From: Flavobacterium sp.
GTDB lineage: Bacteria > Bacteroidota > Bacteroidia > Flavobacteriales > Flavobacteriaceae
Assembly: GCF_027484705.1 (NCBI RefSeq)
Contig: NZ_JAIXSL010000005.1
Coordinates: forward strand, 1 to 64,000
Length of the DNA stretch: 64,000 bases
Direction: 5' to 3'
Below, one piece after another: positions 43,317 to 53,515 of the stretch. A program made the translations under genes and the position numbers. The notes under the pieces are model-generated. The model was not told the origin of the DNA, searched no databases, and saw only the letters and a program-made list of their open reading frames with translations. Position 1 is the first letter of the stretch, and the number at the start of each line of letters is the position of its first letter.

Positions 43317-44744
43317 TCAACAATCGTTAATCTTCAGGCCTAATTTTTGGGCTTTGTTCATCATAAATGCGTAAGCCGCATCATATTCATTTGGAATTTC
43401 ACCTTCTAGGATGGCTTCTTTAATGGCTTCCTTCAAAATCCCGATTTCGCGCGAAGGTTTCAGGTTGAACAATTCCATAATTTCTTCACCCGTAATCGGT
43501 GGTTGGAAATTGCGCACATGATCGCGTTCCTCCACTTCCACAATCTTTTTACGGACAATTTCAAAATTGCCGTGGTATTTCTTGAACTTCACTGGGTTTT
43601 TCGTGGTGATGTCCGCTGCGCATAAAATCATTAAACTTTCCACATCTTCTCCTGCATCAAACACCAGACGTCGCACCGCGGAATCCGTGACCAAATCCTG
43701 CGACAACACAATCGGACGTGAACTCATGATGACCATTTTCTGGACAAATTTCATTTTATGGTTTAGCGGCATGTGCAAACGTTCAAAGATTTTCTTGACC
43801 ATTTTACCGCCCAGGAACTCATGTCCGTGAAAGGTCCAGCCTTGATTTTTGTTGAAGCGTTTCGTTGGTGCTTTTCCTATATCGTGCAACAATGCGGCCC
43901 AACGAAGCCAGACATCGTCGGTGTTTTTGCAAATATTGTCAACGACTTCGAGCGTGTGGTAAAAATTGTTCTTGTGGGTTTGTCCTTCGATTTCTTCAAC
44001 TTGGTTTAAAGCAGTCAGTTCTGGAAGAATTAAATGCAACAATCCGGTTTTGTATAGCAGTAAAAAGCCAATAGAAGGTGTTTCTGTACTCAAAATCTTA
44101 TTGAGTTCCTCGACAATGCGCTCGCCTGAAATAATGCCGATGCGCTCTTTATTTCTCTCAATTGATTCCAAAGAAGCCGTTTCAATATCAAATCCTAATT
44201 GGTTCGCAAAACGGATCGCGCGCATCATCCTCAGCGGATCATCCGAGAAAGTGATGTCGGGATCGAGTGGCGTTTTGATGGTCTTATTTTCAATGTCAAT
44301 TAAGCCATTGAAAGGATCAAGTAAGTCGCCGTAAGTTTTTGTATTTAAAGATAATGCGAGTGCGTTTATTGTAAAATCACGACGGTTCTGATCGTCTTCC
44401 AAAGTACCATTTTCAACTACCGGATTTCGGCTTTCAAATTGGTAACTTTCCTTGCGCGCTCCTACAAATTCGATTTCAGTATCTTCGAAACGAAGCATCG
44501 CCGTTCCGTAATTTTTGAATACTTGCACTTTGGTTTTTTTGGGTAGCAAGTCAGCCACTTTAAGTGCGAGTTCGATACCGCTGCCCACGGCCACAATATC
44601 GATGTCTTTCTTGAAATCGCGCTGCAAAATAAAATCGCGTACAAAACCGCCAATGACGTAACTGTCGATATGGAGTTGTTCCGAAGCGCGCGAAACGACT
44701 TCAAAAATAGGATGTTGTAAAGCTTCTTTGTAATTGGTTTTCAT
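43317..44744 (-). CDS. cca: CCA tRNA nucleotidyltransferase (poly(A) polymerase family) with HD domain
   Basis: 475 aa from ATG 44744. Adds or repairs the 3' CCA of tRNA. Head domain: GGFVRD (32-37) and DIDIV with D48 and D50 as metal ligands; then [23 protein letters not shown] (ATP/CTP site) and an HD domain (about 250-370, [12 protein letters not shown]). The ATG shares one base with the tsaC stop (TGATG), so it is translationally coupled to it; both act on tRNA. Class II enzyme; whether it adds CCA alone or poly(A) cannot be told. Confidence 0.93.
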   Translation of the reverse strand: MKTNYKEALQHPIFEVVSRASEQLHIDSYVIGGFVRDFILQRDFKKDIDIVAVGSGIELALKVADLLPKKTKVQVFKNYGTAMLRFEDTEIEFVGARKESYQFESRNPVVENGTLEDDQNRRDFTINALALSLNTKTYGDLLDPFNGLIDIENKTIKTPLDPDITFSDDPLRMMRAIRFANQLGFDIETASLESIERNKERIGIISGERIVEELNKILSTETPSIGFLLLYKTGLLHLILPELTALNQVEEIEGQTHKNNFYHTLEVVDNICKNTDDVWLRWAALLHDIGKAPTKRFNKNQGWTFHGHEFLGGKMVKKIFERLHMPLNHKMKFVQKMVIMSSRPIVLSQDLVTDSAVRRLVFDAGEDVESLMILCAADITTKNPVKFKKYHGNFEIVRKKIVEVEERDHVRNFQPPITGEEIMELFNLKPSREIGILKEAIKEAILEGEIPNEYDAAYAFMMNKAQKLGLKINDC

Positions 44745-45304
44745 CAACGGCGTATCACTTTTACCTGCGAATCATTCGTTAGTTTGATGATTGTCGAAGG
44801 TTTTCCTCCGATTTTTTCGCGGTGCAAATTTACAACATAGTCGACACCATTGATGATTTCGGGACTGATTTCTTTAAACGAATTTGGTGTGGGTTGGCCA
44901 GAGATATTCGCGGAAGTTGAAACCAGTGGTTTTTTCATGCGTTCCATGAGTTTGAAACAAAACGGTTCTTTGACTATTCTGATGCCTAAAGTCTTGTCGG
45001 GCGCGATAATATTGACCGCTACGTTTCTCGGATTGTCTAAAATCAAAGTGGTTGGTTTCTCGGATAAATCCAATATTTGCCAAGCTACTTCAGGGATTTC
45101 CTTAAAAACGTTATACATCATTTTCTCGCCGTTCATCAGGCAGATCATGCTTTGGGTTTCGGCCCTTTGCTTGAGTTTGTATATTTTGGCTACGGCATCA
45201 GCATTAGTAGCGTCACAGCCAATTCCCCAGACGGTATCGGTAGGATAGAGGACGATACCGCCATTTTTGATGACCTCGTAGGCATTTTGAACTTCTTCGT
45301 TCAT
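44744..45304 (-). CDS. L-threonylcarbamoyladenylate synthase (TsaC/YrdC), paralog 2
   Basis: 186 aa. YrdC domain: [21 protein letters not shown] (about 12-32, split here as the PTDTVWG phosphate site), KLKQR, KPTTLIL, LGIRI and the canonical STSANISG. Makes threonylcarbamoyl-AMP from Thr, bicarbonate and ATP for tRNA t6A37. Overlaps both neighbours by 1 nt (TAATG with the methyltransferase, TGATG with cca), so it is the centre of a three-gene operon. More canonical than the copy at 15217-15837. Confidence 0.9.
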   Translation of the reverse strand: MNEEVQNAYEVIKNGGIVLYPTDTVWGIGCDATNADAVAKIYKLKQRAETQSMICLMNGEKMMYNVFKEIPEVAWQILDLSEKPTTLILDNPRNVAVNIIAPDKTLGIRIVKEPFCFKLMERMKKPLVSTSANISGQPTPNSFKEISPEIINGVDYVVNLHREKIGGKPSTIIKLTNDSQVKVIRR

Positions 45305-46104
45305 TAGCTTGATTTTGTTTTGGAATTAAGTATGTCTTTGATGTATTGGAAATCGGTTTCCGTCAATGATTTCCGTTTGATTTTCTTGTTGAAAATAGAA
45401 TATTTATACAAGAAATGCTTTCTTGGTTTCTTGACAAAATTTGAAATCTTTTTCGTGGTGAAAATATGAATGTTTCCATTTCTGCAGTAGTAGTTTCTGC
45501 CAAATTTCTCGGCTATGAGCTGCATCGATTTTTTAGAATAAAAAGCGATATGTTGGCCGGTTTCGGGAGCGATATACCACCAGTTTTCAATGTTGGCATT
45601 AGAATCAGGAATGATTTCTGTTGAAAAGATCACCGTATCCGAATAGTCGAGTACTTTCTTGATTTCTTCCAACGGCGCATTAAAATGTTCCAGAACCTCA
45701 AAAGCGGTTACCATATCAAAATGCTTGAATTGGGTATCGGTGATGTCAAAATGATTCGCGAAAATGTTCTCACAATAATCGTCTTGTCGGTAGTAATCAA
45801 ATCCTACATCGCGCATGATCCTCGTAAACATTCCGTAACCACCGGCATAATCGAGGTAAATCTTCGACTCGGGAAAATAAGCGTCGATGATATTTTTGAT
45901 TTCTTCACGAAGCGTAATGTTGCGCGAGGCCAAGCCGATATCGAGCGAAGTGATGGCATGGGTGTATGCTTCTTTCAACCAAATGGTTTCGTCGGTTTGT
46001 ATGAAATCACAATGAGTGCACTGATAATAACCCGAAGGGTATTTTTGAAGAATGATTTTTTCGAAAATTTTCTCTGAATTTGAACCACAGATTTTACATG
46101 TCAT
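45304..46104 (-). CDS. Class I SAM-dependent methyltransferase with N-terminal zinc-binding motif
   Basis: 266 aa from ATG 46104 (the 30 upstream codons are low-complexity and overlap the divergent promoter). N-terminal CxxC pairs, CKICGS and YYQCTHCDF, suggest a zinc ribbon as in sugar or surface-glycan methyltransferases. SAM-binding motif I is YLDYAGGYGMF (about 90-100), then FDMVTAFEVLEHF. Substrate unknown; the adjacent glycan locus suggests a sugar, while cotranscription with tsaC and cca leaves a tRNA role open. First gene of that operon. Confidence 0.85.
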   Translation of the reverse strand: MTCKICGSNSEKIFEKIILQKYPSGYYQCTHCDFIQTDETIWLKEAYTHAITSLDIGLASRNITLREEIKNIIDAYFPESKIYLDYAGGYGMFTRIMRDVGFDYYRQDDYCENIFANHFDITDTQFKHFDMVTAFEVLEHFNAPLEEIKKVLDYSDTVIFSTEIIPDSNANIENWWYIAPETGQHIAFYSKKSMQLIAEKFGRNYYCRNGNIHIFTTKKISNFVKKPRKHFLYKYSIFNKKIKRKSLTETDFQYIKDILNSKTKSS

Positions 46105-46154
46105 CGCAATGGGATTTATTTTCAACAAAAATAGATTATTTTTATAAATAAAAT

Positions 46155-46162
46155 TACCTTTG
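46155..46162 (+). promoter_or_regulatory. Promoter -7 box of the glycan cluster
   Basis: TACCTTTG, 34 nt before the ATG at 46197. Confidence 0.5.
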
Positions 46163-46196
46163 AAATCTTTGCTCAATATACAACTTTTGACCATCT

Positions 46197-47318
46197 ATGA
46201 AGATATTAGTTGATCCACAAACCTACAACGAACAGAAATTCGGAGGAATTTCAAGATATCATACCGAGTTGTATCTGGCCCATCAAAAAGTGGAAAACAT
46301 AACCATCAGTTGTCCGCTTCTTTTCAGCGACAACCTGCATCTCAAAGAAGCTTCTCTTTTTCAGAATTACAGAAATACTGTGTTTGAAAGTAAGCTGATT
46401 CCGAAATTCATCCGAAAAAAAATCTTAAAGCGTTATAAGAAAAAGAACCTTGAAGCAACTGTTGAAGCGCTCGAAGAAAACAACTTCGATGTTTTTATTC
46501 CGACTTATTACAACCCGTATTTTCTTGAGAAACTCAACTATAAGCCGTTTGTTTTAACCTTGCACGACATGATTCACGAATTGTTTCCGCATTATTTTAC
46601 TCGGGATTTGCATACCGTCAAAAACAAAAAGATATTGTTGGAAAAAGCCACCAAAGTCATCGCGGTTTCCTATAATACCAAAAAAGACATTCTCAAAATA
46701 TATCCGCATATCGACGCTTCCAAAATTGAAGTCGTTTATCTGGCACACAGCGTAAAGACGGATCAAAAAGCCAAAGTCAATTTGCCAAAAGCGTATATTT
46801 TATTTGTCGGAAACAGAAAAAATTACAAGAACTTCCTCTTTTTTATAAAAGCCGTGGCTCCGATTCTGAATAGTCATGCTGAAATGTTTATTGTGGCGGC
46901 CGGTGGCAACAAATTTACCAAAGAAGAACACCAGTGGATTAAGAAATTAGGCATTTCAAATCAGATCCTGCAGCAAAATTTCGAAGACCACGAACTCGCC
47001 ACTTATTACTCACGTGCCAAATGCTTTGTCTTCCCTTCGGAGTATGAAGGTTTCGGAATTCCGGTGCTCGAATCGATGGCGTGCGGCTGTCCGATTGTGC
47101 TCGCGAACCACAGTTCGTTTCCGGAAGTAGCGGGCGAGGCGGGTGTTTATTTTGAACTCAATAACGAATCCGACCTTAAAGATAAAGTGCTCAGGTTGAT
47201 AGAAGATGAAGATTTCAGAGAAAAACACGTTCGCTTGGGATTGGAACAAGTACAAAAATTCAATTGGCAAAAAACCGCTGATGAATGTCTAGAAGTCTAT
47301 AGAAAAGCCGTTGTCTAG
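46197..47318 (+). CDS. Glycosyltransferase family 4 (GT1-like domain)
   Basis: 373 aa, GT-B fold. Starts MKILVDPQTYNEQKFGGISRY, where GGISRY is the usual donor-domain phrase of family 4. HDMIHELFP lies near residue 124; the C-terminal Rossmann half has ILFVGNRKNYKN and the E-x7-E nucleotide-sugar motif in SEYEGFGIPVLESMACG. Sugar donor and acceptor unknown. Starts a run of five same-strand genes. Confidence 0.92.
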   Translation: MKILVDPQTYNEQKFGGISRYHTELYLAHQKVENITISCPLLFSDNLHLKEASLFQNYRNTVFESKLIPKFIRKKILKRYKKKNLEATVEALEENNFDVFIPTYYNPYFLEKLNYKPFVLTLHDMIHELFPHYFTRDLHTVKNKKILLEKATKVIAVSYNTKKDILKIYPHIDASKIEVVYLAHSVKTDQKAKVNLPKAYILFVGNRKNYKNFLFFIKAVAPILNSHAEMFIVAAGGNKFTKEEHQWIKKLGISNQILQQNFEDHELATYYSRAKCFVFPSEYEGFGIPVLESMACGCPIVLANHSSFPEVAGEAGVYFELNNESDLKDKVLRLIEDEDFREKHVRLGLEQVQKFNWQKTADECLEVYRKAVV

Positions 47319-47393
47319 GCCAAAACAAATCTATTTAGGAGTATAGCTGAAAGTTCAATTTCCATATATTTACAAAATGTTTAAAGCATTTCC

Positions 47394-48071
47394 ATGAAAA
47401 AAATAAAATCATTATTCCAAAAGCCGGCCTCTAAATACCATTCCATCAATGATCTCGACAAAAAACTCGAGAAGTATCTGGACCATGACCACGGATTTTT
47501 TATAGAACTTGGCGCCAATGACGGCGTGAACCAATCCAATACCTTGTATTTTGAAAGACACCGCAACTGGAAAGGCATTCTGATCGAACCCATTCCGCAC
47601 AACTATCTTTTGTGCCGTAAAAACCGTTCGGCGGAATCGCATGTGTTCTGTTGCGCCTGCACTTCATTCGATTATAAGGATAAGTTTGTGGAGATCATTT
47701 ATTCCAATTTGATGTCTACGCCTTTAGGCCTCGAATCCGATATCGACAACCAAATGGAACATGCTACGATTGGAAAGCAATTCCTCAATAAAACCGATGA
47801 CAATTTCCGTTTCGGAGCTATTGCAAGGCCATTAAATGACTTAATCATAGAATCGAATGCGCCCCAATTGATGGATTTACTTTCGCTAGACGTTGAAGGC
47901 GCAGAAATCGAAGTGCTCAAAGGCATCGACCACAAAGCCTACAGATTCAAGTACTTATGCATCGAATGCCGCAGCAAAGACAAGCTTACGGAATACCTTT
48001 CTAGTGTAGGTTATGATTTCGTGGAAAATTTGTCCGTACACGATTATCTGTTTAAAAACAGGGAAGCTTAA
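47394..48071 (+). CDS. FkbM family methyltransferase
   Basis: 225 aa. Motif I IELGANDGVNQSNT (about 38-51), then NWKGILIEPIP and LLSLDVEGAEIEVLKGI (about 161-177), typical of FkbM-type SAM methyltransferases that O-methylate sugars or other surface groups. 75 bp after the GT4 gene and 12 bp before the next glycosyltransferase. Confidence 0.9.
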   Translation: MKKIKSLFQKPASKYHSINDLDKKLEKYLDHDHGFFIELGANDGVNQSNTLYFERHRNWKGILIEPIPHNYLLCRKNRSAESHVFCCACTSFDYKDKFVEIIYSNLMSTPLGLESDIDNQMEHATIGKQFLNKTDDNFRFGAIARPLNDLIIESNAPQLMDLLSLDVEGAEIEVLKGIDHKAYRFKYLCIECRSKDKLTEYLSSVGYDFVENLSVHDYLFKNREA

Positions 48072-48083
48072 TCAATACGATTT

Positions 48084-49004
48084 ATGGCTGATTACACTAC
48101 AAAATCTCCCGTTTTATTCCTGATTTTCAACCGTCCGGATGTGACTGCTGTTGTTTTTGAACAAATCCGGAAAGTGAAACCTGCGCGACTTTATATTGCC
48201 GCAGACGGGCCACGTTCGGATAAAGAAAATGAACAAACGCTTTGCCGTGAAGCTCGTGAAATCAGTACAAAAGTAGATTGGGATTGTGAAGTGAAAAGAT
48301 TATTCAGAGATGAAAATCTGGGCTGCAAATACGCTGTTTCATCTGGTATCAGTTGGTTCTTTGAAAACGAAGCAGAAGGTATCGTACTTGAAGATGATTG
48401 CCTGCCATCAGAAGATTTTTTTATATTTTGCGACGCGATGCTGGAGAAATACCGACACGATTCGAGAATCAGGCATATCGGCGGAAGCAATTTTCAGCAA
48501 GGCAAACCATGGGGAACCGACAGCTATTATTTCTCAAACCTCACGCACGTATGGGGTTGGGCTTCGTGGCGCCGCGCCTGGAAAGATTATGATGTGGAAT
48601 TATCGAATTACAAAACAACCGATGCCCGGCATTTCAAAAACGTCTTCGCCGATGATATTGTATCGGAATCCTGGACGAATATTTTCAACAAACTCAAAGC
48701 AAACGGTTACAACACCTGGGATTATCAATGGGCGATCACCAATTTTTTCAACCATGGTTTGTCGATTATCCCGAATGTAAACCTGATCAGCAATATCGGC
48801 TTTGGCGCCAATGCCACGCACACTCAGAATTTTAATGACCAGTTTTCGAATATCAAAATTGAAAAGCTTCCCGAAATTACGCATCCTACCATCATATTGC
48901 CGCAAAAGGAAGCTGATTTTTTCACCTTGGATCATGAATTCAAAATCAAAAAATCAAGGAGAAAGCGCCAGTTCAGAAAATTGAAATTTTGGAAAAAAAA
49001 GTAA
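48084..49004 (+). CDS. GT2-like nucleotide-diphospho-sugar transferase
   Basis: 306 aa. GT-A type: SPVLFLIFNRPDVTAVVFEQIRKV at the start (about 8-31), LEDDCLPSEDFF as the metal-binding acidic motif (about 101-112) and GWASWRRAWKDYD. The family is seen in surface polysaccharide clusters. The C-terminus is strongly basic. 6 bp before the next gene. Confidence 0.85.
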   Translation: MADYTTKSPVLFLIFNRPDVTAVVFEQIRKVKPARLYIAADGPRSDKENEQTLCREAREISTKVDWDCEVKRLFRDENLGCKYAVSSGISWFFENEAEGIVLEDDCLPSEDFFIFCDAMLEKYRHDSRIRHIGGSNFQQGKPWGTDSYYFSNLTHVWGWASWRRAWKDYDVELSNYKTTDARHFKNVFADDIVSESWTNIFNKLKANGYNTWDYQWAITNFFNHGLSIIPNVNLISNIGFGANATHTQNFNDQFSNIKIEKLPEITHPTIILPQKEADFFTLDHEFKIKKSRRKRQFRKLKFWKKK

Positions 49005-49010
49005 AGCATC

Positions 49011-49835
49011 ATGACTAAAATATCCATAATCACCATTGCATTCAACGACAAGGAAGGGCTTAAGAAAACGTTCAACAGTGTTTTCAACCAGACTTTTCAG
49101 GATTTCGAATTTATCGTCATCGATGGCGGAAGTACCGACGGAAGCAAAGCGCTGATTGAAGAAAACCAACAAAAAATTGCGTATTGGGTCAGCGAAAAGG
49201 ATAGCGGCGTTTTTCATGCCATGAATAAAGGAATCCGCGTTGCCAAAGGCGAATTCATTATTTTTATGAACAGCGGCGACATTTTCAACGACGATGCGGT
49301 GTTGCTGGACATAGTGCCGGAACTCACGGATAGATTCGATATTTACTACGGCGATAATTACAAAGAAAGTCCAAGTTCCAAACGACTCAAAACCTATCCT
49401 GAAAAATTATCGTTCTCGTTTTTCTACACGAGTTCGATCAACCACCAATCAACGTTCATCAGGAAATCGTTGTTTGACGACCATTTTTATTACAACGAGC
49501 AATACAAAATTGCTTCGGATTGGGAATTTTTCGTGTACACAATCTGCCATAAAAACGTACCGTACAAATACCTTAGGAGAACGATTGCCATTTATGATTT
49601 CACAGGAATTTCGTCGAACCCTAAATTTGCCGCTTTGTATCAGGAAGAAAAAAAGGATTCGATGCAGCGTTATTTTCCTGCTTTTCTGGAGGATTATCAG
49701 GAAGTCAGCGAACTTAATTCTAAACGGTTCTTGCAATTCCAACACATCAAGAAGCATCGTTTGGCTTATAAAATATTGAAAGGGTTCATCAGTATCCAGT
49801 TATTGTTCTTGCCAAAAATGCCAAAGAAAAATTAA
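49011..49835 (+). CDS. Glycosyltransferase family 2 (WcaA-like)
   Basis: 274 aa. ISIITIAFNDKEGLKKTF start, VIDGGSTDGS (about 36-45), WVSEKDSGVFHAMNKGI, FMNSGDIF as the DxD-equivalent (about 86-93) and NHQSTFIRKSLF. Members add sugars to lipid-linked glycans. Within the five-gene run. Confidence 0.9.
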   Translation: MTKISIITIAFNDKEGLKKTFNSVFNQTFQDFEFIVIDGGSTDGSKALIEENQQKIAYWVSEKDSGVFHAMNKGIRVAKGEFIIFMNSGDIFNDDAVLLDIVPELTDRFDIYYGDNYKESPSSKRLKTYPEKLSFSFFYTSSINHQSTFIRKSLFDDHFYYNEQYKIASDWEFFVYTICHKNVPYKYLRRTIAIYDFTGISSNPKFAALYQEEKKDSMQRYFPAFLEDYQEVSELNSKRFLQFQHIKKHRLAYKILKGFISIQLLFLPKMPKKN

Positions 49836-49854
49836 GGCTTAACGGTTAATAGTC

Positions 49855-50718
49855 ATGAAAAAAATTCACGTAGGTTTTTTATTATCGTATGATTACGCGT
49901 TGCTGAAGTATTCGCTGCCGCCGGTTTATGAAGCTGCGGACCGGATTTTTTTGGCGCGTGACAAAGCATCAAGAACCTGGAAAGGACAAAAGTTTGAGGT
50001 CGATCCGGAATTCTATGTTTGGCTCAAGGAATTCGACACCCAGAATAAAATTGAAATCTACGAGGATGATTTTTACCTGCCCGAATTGTCGACGCTGGAA
50101 AACGATACGCGCGAACGCACGATGCTTTCTGAAAAAATGGGTATTGGGAATTGGCTGATTCAGGTTGATTCGGACGAATATTTCATTGACTTCAAAAAGT
50201 TTATCACCGATTTGAGACAGTATGATTCGTATCTCGATCATCCGGAAAAGCACAAGATCCAGATTTTTGCGTTTTGGGCAATCATTTATAAATATACGGC
50301 AAACGGAATCTTATATATCGATGAGCCGATGAAAGCTGCTTTTGCGACGAATTATCCGAATTATAAAAATGCGCGCAGAACGAACGAACGCGCGATTTAT
50401 CTGGATAGCATTGTTTTGCATGAATCGGTGGCCAGAACGGAAGAACAACTGCGGTTCAAGTTAGAGAATTGGGGCCACAACGTAGACGTTCATAAAGACT
50501 TCCTCAACAAATGGATTTCGGTCGATGAGACCAATTACCAAACGATGACTGATTTCTATTACATCGAACCCAAACGCTGGAAAACACTGAGTTATTTCCC
50601 GACCAAAAAGATTGAGGAGATCAAAAATTACGTATCGACTTCAAAGAATCTCAAGATTACCAAACTTCAATTGATGCTTCGGAATTTCGGGCAATGGTTC
50701 AAATATCTGTTTAAATAA
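49855..50718 (+). CDS. Putative glycosyltransferase-like protein
   Basis: 287 aa. Weakly similar to GT-A enzymes: DRIFLARDKASRTW near the start and a DxD-type motif in LIQVDSDEYF (about 100-109), followed by mixed alpha/beta sequence and a basic C-terminus. The position, last in a glycosyltransferase run and 19 bp after the GT2 gene, supports the reading. No firm family name. Confidence 0.65.
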   Translation: MKKIHVGFLLSYDYALLKYSLPPVYEAADRIFLARDKASRTWKGQKFEVDPEFYVWLKEFDTQNKIEIYEDDFYLPELSTLENDTRERTMLSEKMGIGNWLIQVDSDEYFIDFKKFITDLRQYDSYLDHPEKHKIQIFAFWAIIYKYTANGILYIDEPMKAAFATNYPNYKNARRTNERAIYLDSIVLHESVARTEEQLRFKLENWGHNVDVHKDFLNKWISVDETNYQTMTDFYYIEPKRWKTLSYFPTKKIEEIKNYVSTSKNLKITKLQLMLRNFGQWFKYLFK

Positions 50719-50727
50719 CCGGAAGCC

Positions 50728-52575
50728 TTATTTTTTAAGTTTGTAAAACCGGTTCATCGCTTTCATTTCTTTAGCGACCAAATCGTAATTGATGTGCGCA
50801 TCGTCCAAAGGATTGAGTTGCTGGTCGGTCACATCGAAAAGCCCTGACGGATAGATATTCGTAATCTGATTCTTTTCAATGATAGCATAACGTTGGTTGT
50901 AGCCGCAGATGAAGCTTGTGCGCGTCACCGGATCGTAAAGATCATGACCGAAACTGTAATCAGCCACATCATTTTTAACGCCCAGATAATGTTGCATAAT
51001 GGTCGGCGCGATGTCATAATGCAAAGTTTGCTGCGTATAGGTTTTAGGCGCTTTTGACGCATCGAAAATCATCATAGGTACATGAATCTGGATGTCGGTA
51101 AAATTCCCGCCGTGTTGCCAATAACCTTTTTTATTGTCGTTGAATTCCTGACCATGATCGGCTGTGATCACTACAATCGTATTGTCGAGCGCGCCTTTTT
51201 CCTGAAGTTGGAGCAATACTTTTCCAATGAGGCCGTCAATAAAATGCAGCGAATTCATATAGCGGTTGATCAGCAAGGTCGGCTCGTAATCGCCCGTCAA
51301 CAATAAGTAATTCATTTCCTTTAACGACGGATTGAAAGCGAGTTTGTAATCGTCAGGGTAATCAAAGCCATGCGCCGAATCGTAAAATAGGAATCCGAAG
51401 AAAAGTTTTTGATGCAGTTTTTCGAAACCGTTGAGCCAAAGATCATTGATTTCGATGTCACGATCGGAAGGTTTTTCCGCTTTGGAGGACAATCTCAGGT
51501 TGGGAATTCCTGCAAATACGTTCCTGTTGAACGGCGGATTCTCGACATTCGAACTGCTTAAAATCTGCATTTGATATTGTTGCTTTATCAATTCCTGAGT
51601 CAAAACTGGAGCAATCTGCTGACCGGTGAAGGTATCGAAATAAGTCGCTGGAATACCATAAACCAAAGAGAAAATGCCGCCCGTAGTCATGTTCGAGCCG
51701 CTCAGATGATTTGTATACACCTGACACTTTTTTGAAAAAGCCGCAATATTAGGCGTGATCTGGTCATTCATAAAACCATTGCGCCAAGTATCAATGACAA
51801 TATATAGAATGTTCTTTTTGGGCGAAGGATTCTCGGAAACGATAGGTTTCAAAGGATATTGTACCGTATTCGTGGTCGATTGTGCCTGTAATTTTTCATT
51901 CTGTCGGGCTTTCTCCAAATCGACCAGACCGAGTTTCATCATCAATCCATCAGCGGTCAACGGATAGAACACCGGGAAAACATTTTTGATCTGCGTCACG
52001 GGCCTGAAATAATTGGCATCGGACCAAGCATATACGAGATGGCTTGTGAGCGTAAAAATAAAAAAGACGGTTAATGTGAGCTTCACTTTCAAGTCCGACT
52101 TTTTGCCCAGAATTTTTTTCGACAGGTAAAAGAAAACGAATTGCAATCCAACCAACGCTAAGATGAAAAGCACGGCCATCACAATATTGGTTGTTGAGAA
52201 TTGGAAAATATCCGAAGCGCGTTTGCCAAATACTAACTTCAGAACGATAGGTGAGATGTGGTAACGGAATTGTTCAAAAATGACGGCGTCAAGCTTGACG
52301 ATTACAAGTATGAAGGCCGATAAAACAATATTGACACCTTTGGTGATTCCGTTGGATTTGGTCAGATAATAAATCAGCAAACTCAACAGTAATGGCAAAG
52401 CTCCGATGATAAAAAAATGGCTTATCGTAGTAAAAGCAAGGTAAAGTTTCAGAAAAAAACCGTCGATATTCTCAAGAAAACTGATGTATTGTAAGGCAAT
52501 AAAAAGGATGACGACAAGATTAAAAAGGAAGACCAGATAAAGTTGTCTGGTCATTGACTTCGGAGATTGCTGCAT
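50728..52575 (-). CDS. YejM-like inner-membrane sulfatase/phosphatase-superfamily protein (DUF3413)
   Basis: 615 aa. Five N-terminal transmembrane helices (about 12-32, 44-70, 82-98, 130-152, 168-186), then a periplasmic alkaline-phosphatase-fold domain from about 253: LYIVIDTWRNG (D262), a Thr pair at the nucleophile position (NMTTGG, 297-298) and VVITADHGQEFND. The layout matches E. coli YejM/PbgA, a regulator of LPS synthesis rather than a hydrolase. Both Asp and Thr are kept here, so catalysis is possible. Lies between the glycosyltransferase run and an LPS kinase-like gene. Confidence 0.82.
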   Translation of the reverse strand: MQQSPKSMTRQLYLVFLFNLVVILFIALQYISFLENIDGFFLKLYLAFTTISHFFIIGALPLLLSLLIYYLTKSNGITKGVNIVLSAFILVIVKLDAVIFEQFRYHISPIVLKLVFGKRASDIFQFSTTNIVMAVLFILALVGLQFVFFYLSKKILGKKSDLKVKLTLTVFFIFTLTSHLVYAWSDANYFRPVTQIKNVFPVFYPLTADGLMMKLGLVDLEKARQNEKLQAQSTTNTVQYPLKPIVSENPSPKKNILYIVIDTWRNGFMNDQITPNIAAFSKKCQVYTNHLSGSNMTTGGIFSLVYGIPATYFDTFTGQQIAPVLTQELIKQQYQMQILSSSNVENPPFNRNVFAGIPNLRLSSKAEKPSDRDIEINDLWLNGFEKLHQKLFFGFLFYDSAHGFDYPDDYKLAFNPSLKEMNYLLLTGDYEPTLLINRYMNSLHFIDGLIGKVLLQLQEKGALDNTIVVITADHGQEFNDNKKGYWQHGGNFTDIQIHVPMMIFDASKAPKTYTQQTLHYDIAPTIMQHYLGVKNDVADYSFGHDLYDPVTRTSFICGYNQRYAIIEKNQITNIYPSGLFDVTDQQLNPLDDAHINYDLVAKEMKAMNRFYKLKK

Positions 52576-52723
52576 AGTATTCTGTTCAAATTTTGGGCGG
52601 TCAATATAATTTTAATGCTCTAATTTTCAGAGCTGTACTGTTTTTTATAATTAATTTTGCATTAAATCTTAATCAACCTGCAGTAAAAGTAGCGATTAAA
52701 TTGGAAAAATATAATGCAATACC

Positions 52724-52731
52724 TACTTTTG
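52724..52731 (+). promoter_or_regulatory. Promoter of the LPS kinase-like gene
   Basis: -7 box TACTTTTG with a TTGG at 52701-52704, 19 nt upstream; 19 nt to the ATG at 52751. Confidence 0.6.
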
Positions 52732-52750
52732 TTACCATATAAACGTATTG

Positions 52751-53515
52751 ATGCATTCAGAGATTCATTCCCGATTCCAACGCTTTAAACCAACGCTGAT
52801 CGAATATATTGAGCACTTCAATACTTCGGGAACGCTATTCGTAGATGGCCAGCGCAACAAGATTAAGCTCTTCGAACTCGAAGGCATGACCCTCAATATC
52901 AAATCTTTCAAAGTCCCGAACCTTGTCAACCGCATCGCTTATCGTTTTTTTAGGAAGTCCAAGGCAAGACGTTCTTACGAATTCGCCAACCGACTTTTGG
53001 AAAACGGAATCGGCACACCGCAACCGATTGCCTATTTTGAGAAACTCATCTTTTTGGGTTTTGGGAACAGTTACTACATCAGCGAACAACTCACTGTAGA
53101 TTTGACTTTCCGCGAATTGGTTGAAATTCCGGAGTATCCCGATGCGGAAAATATCCTGCGTCAATTTGTGCAGTTCTCGTTCCGTTTGCATGAGAAAGGC
53201 ATTGAGTTTTTAGACCATTCACCAGGAAATACGCTGATTAAAAAAGGAGAAAACGGCCAATACGAATTTTATCTCGTCGATTTGAACCGCATGAATTTCC
53301 ATGACCACTTAAGCTTTGAGGCGCGGATGAAGAATTTATCACACCTGACACCCAAAAAAGAGATGGTGGCTGTGATGAGCCATGAATACGCTAAGCTTTA
53401 TCAAGGTAAAACAGAGTCTGAAATTATGGAAAGAATGTGGTTTTATACCGATGATTTCCAGAAGAAATACCACAACAAAATCCGATTGAAAAAACGCTTG
53501 CTGCTGCGCAAATAA
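52751..53515 (+). CDS. Lipopolysaccharide core kinase, Kdo/WaaP family
   Basis: 254 aa from ATG 52751. Protein-kinase-like fold: a Lys in IKSFKVPN (about 50-57), the catalytic loop DHSPGN (155-160) and metal-binding D177 in LVDLNRM. The family phosphorylates Kdo or heptose of LPS inner core in the cytoplasm. Fits the surrounding glycan locus. Its stop abuts the stop of the convergent GT9-GT2 gene with no spacer. Confidence 0.87.
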   Translation: MHSEIHSRFQRFKPTLIEYIEHFNTSGTLFVDGQRNKIKLFELEGMTLNIKSFKVPNLVNRIAYRFFRKSKARRSYEFANRLLENGIGTPQPIAYFEKLIFLGFGNSYYISEQLTVDLTFRELVEIPEYPDAENILRQFVQFSFRLHEKGIEFLDHSPGNTLIKKGENGQYEFYLVDLNRMNFHDHLSFEARMKNLSHLTPKKEMVAVMSHEYAKLYQGKTESEIMERMWFYTDDFQKKYHNKIRLKKRLLLRK

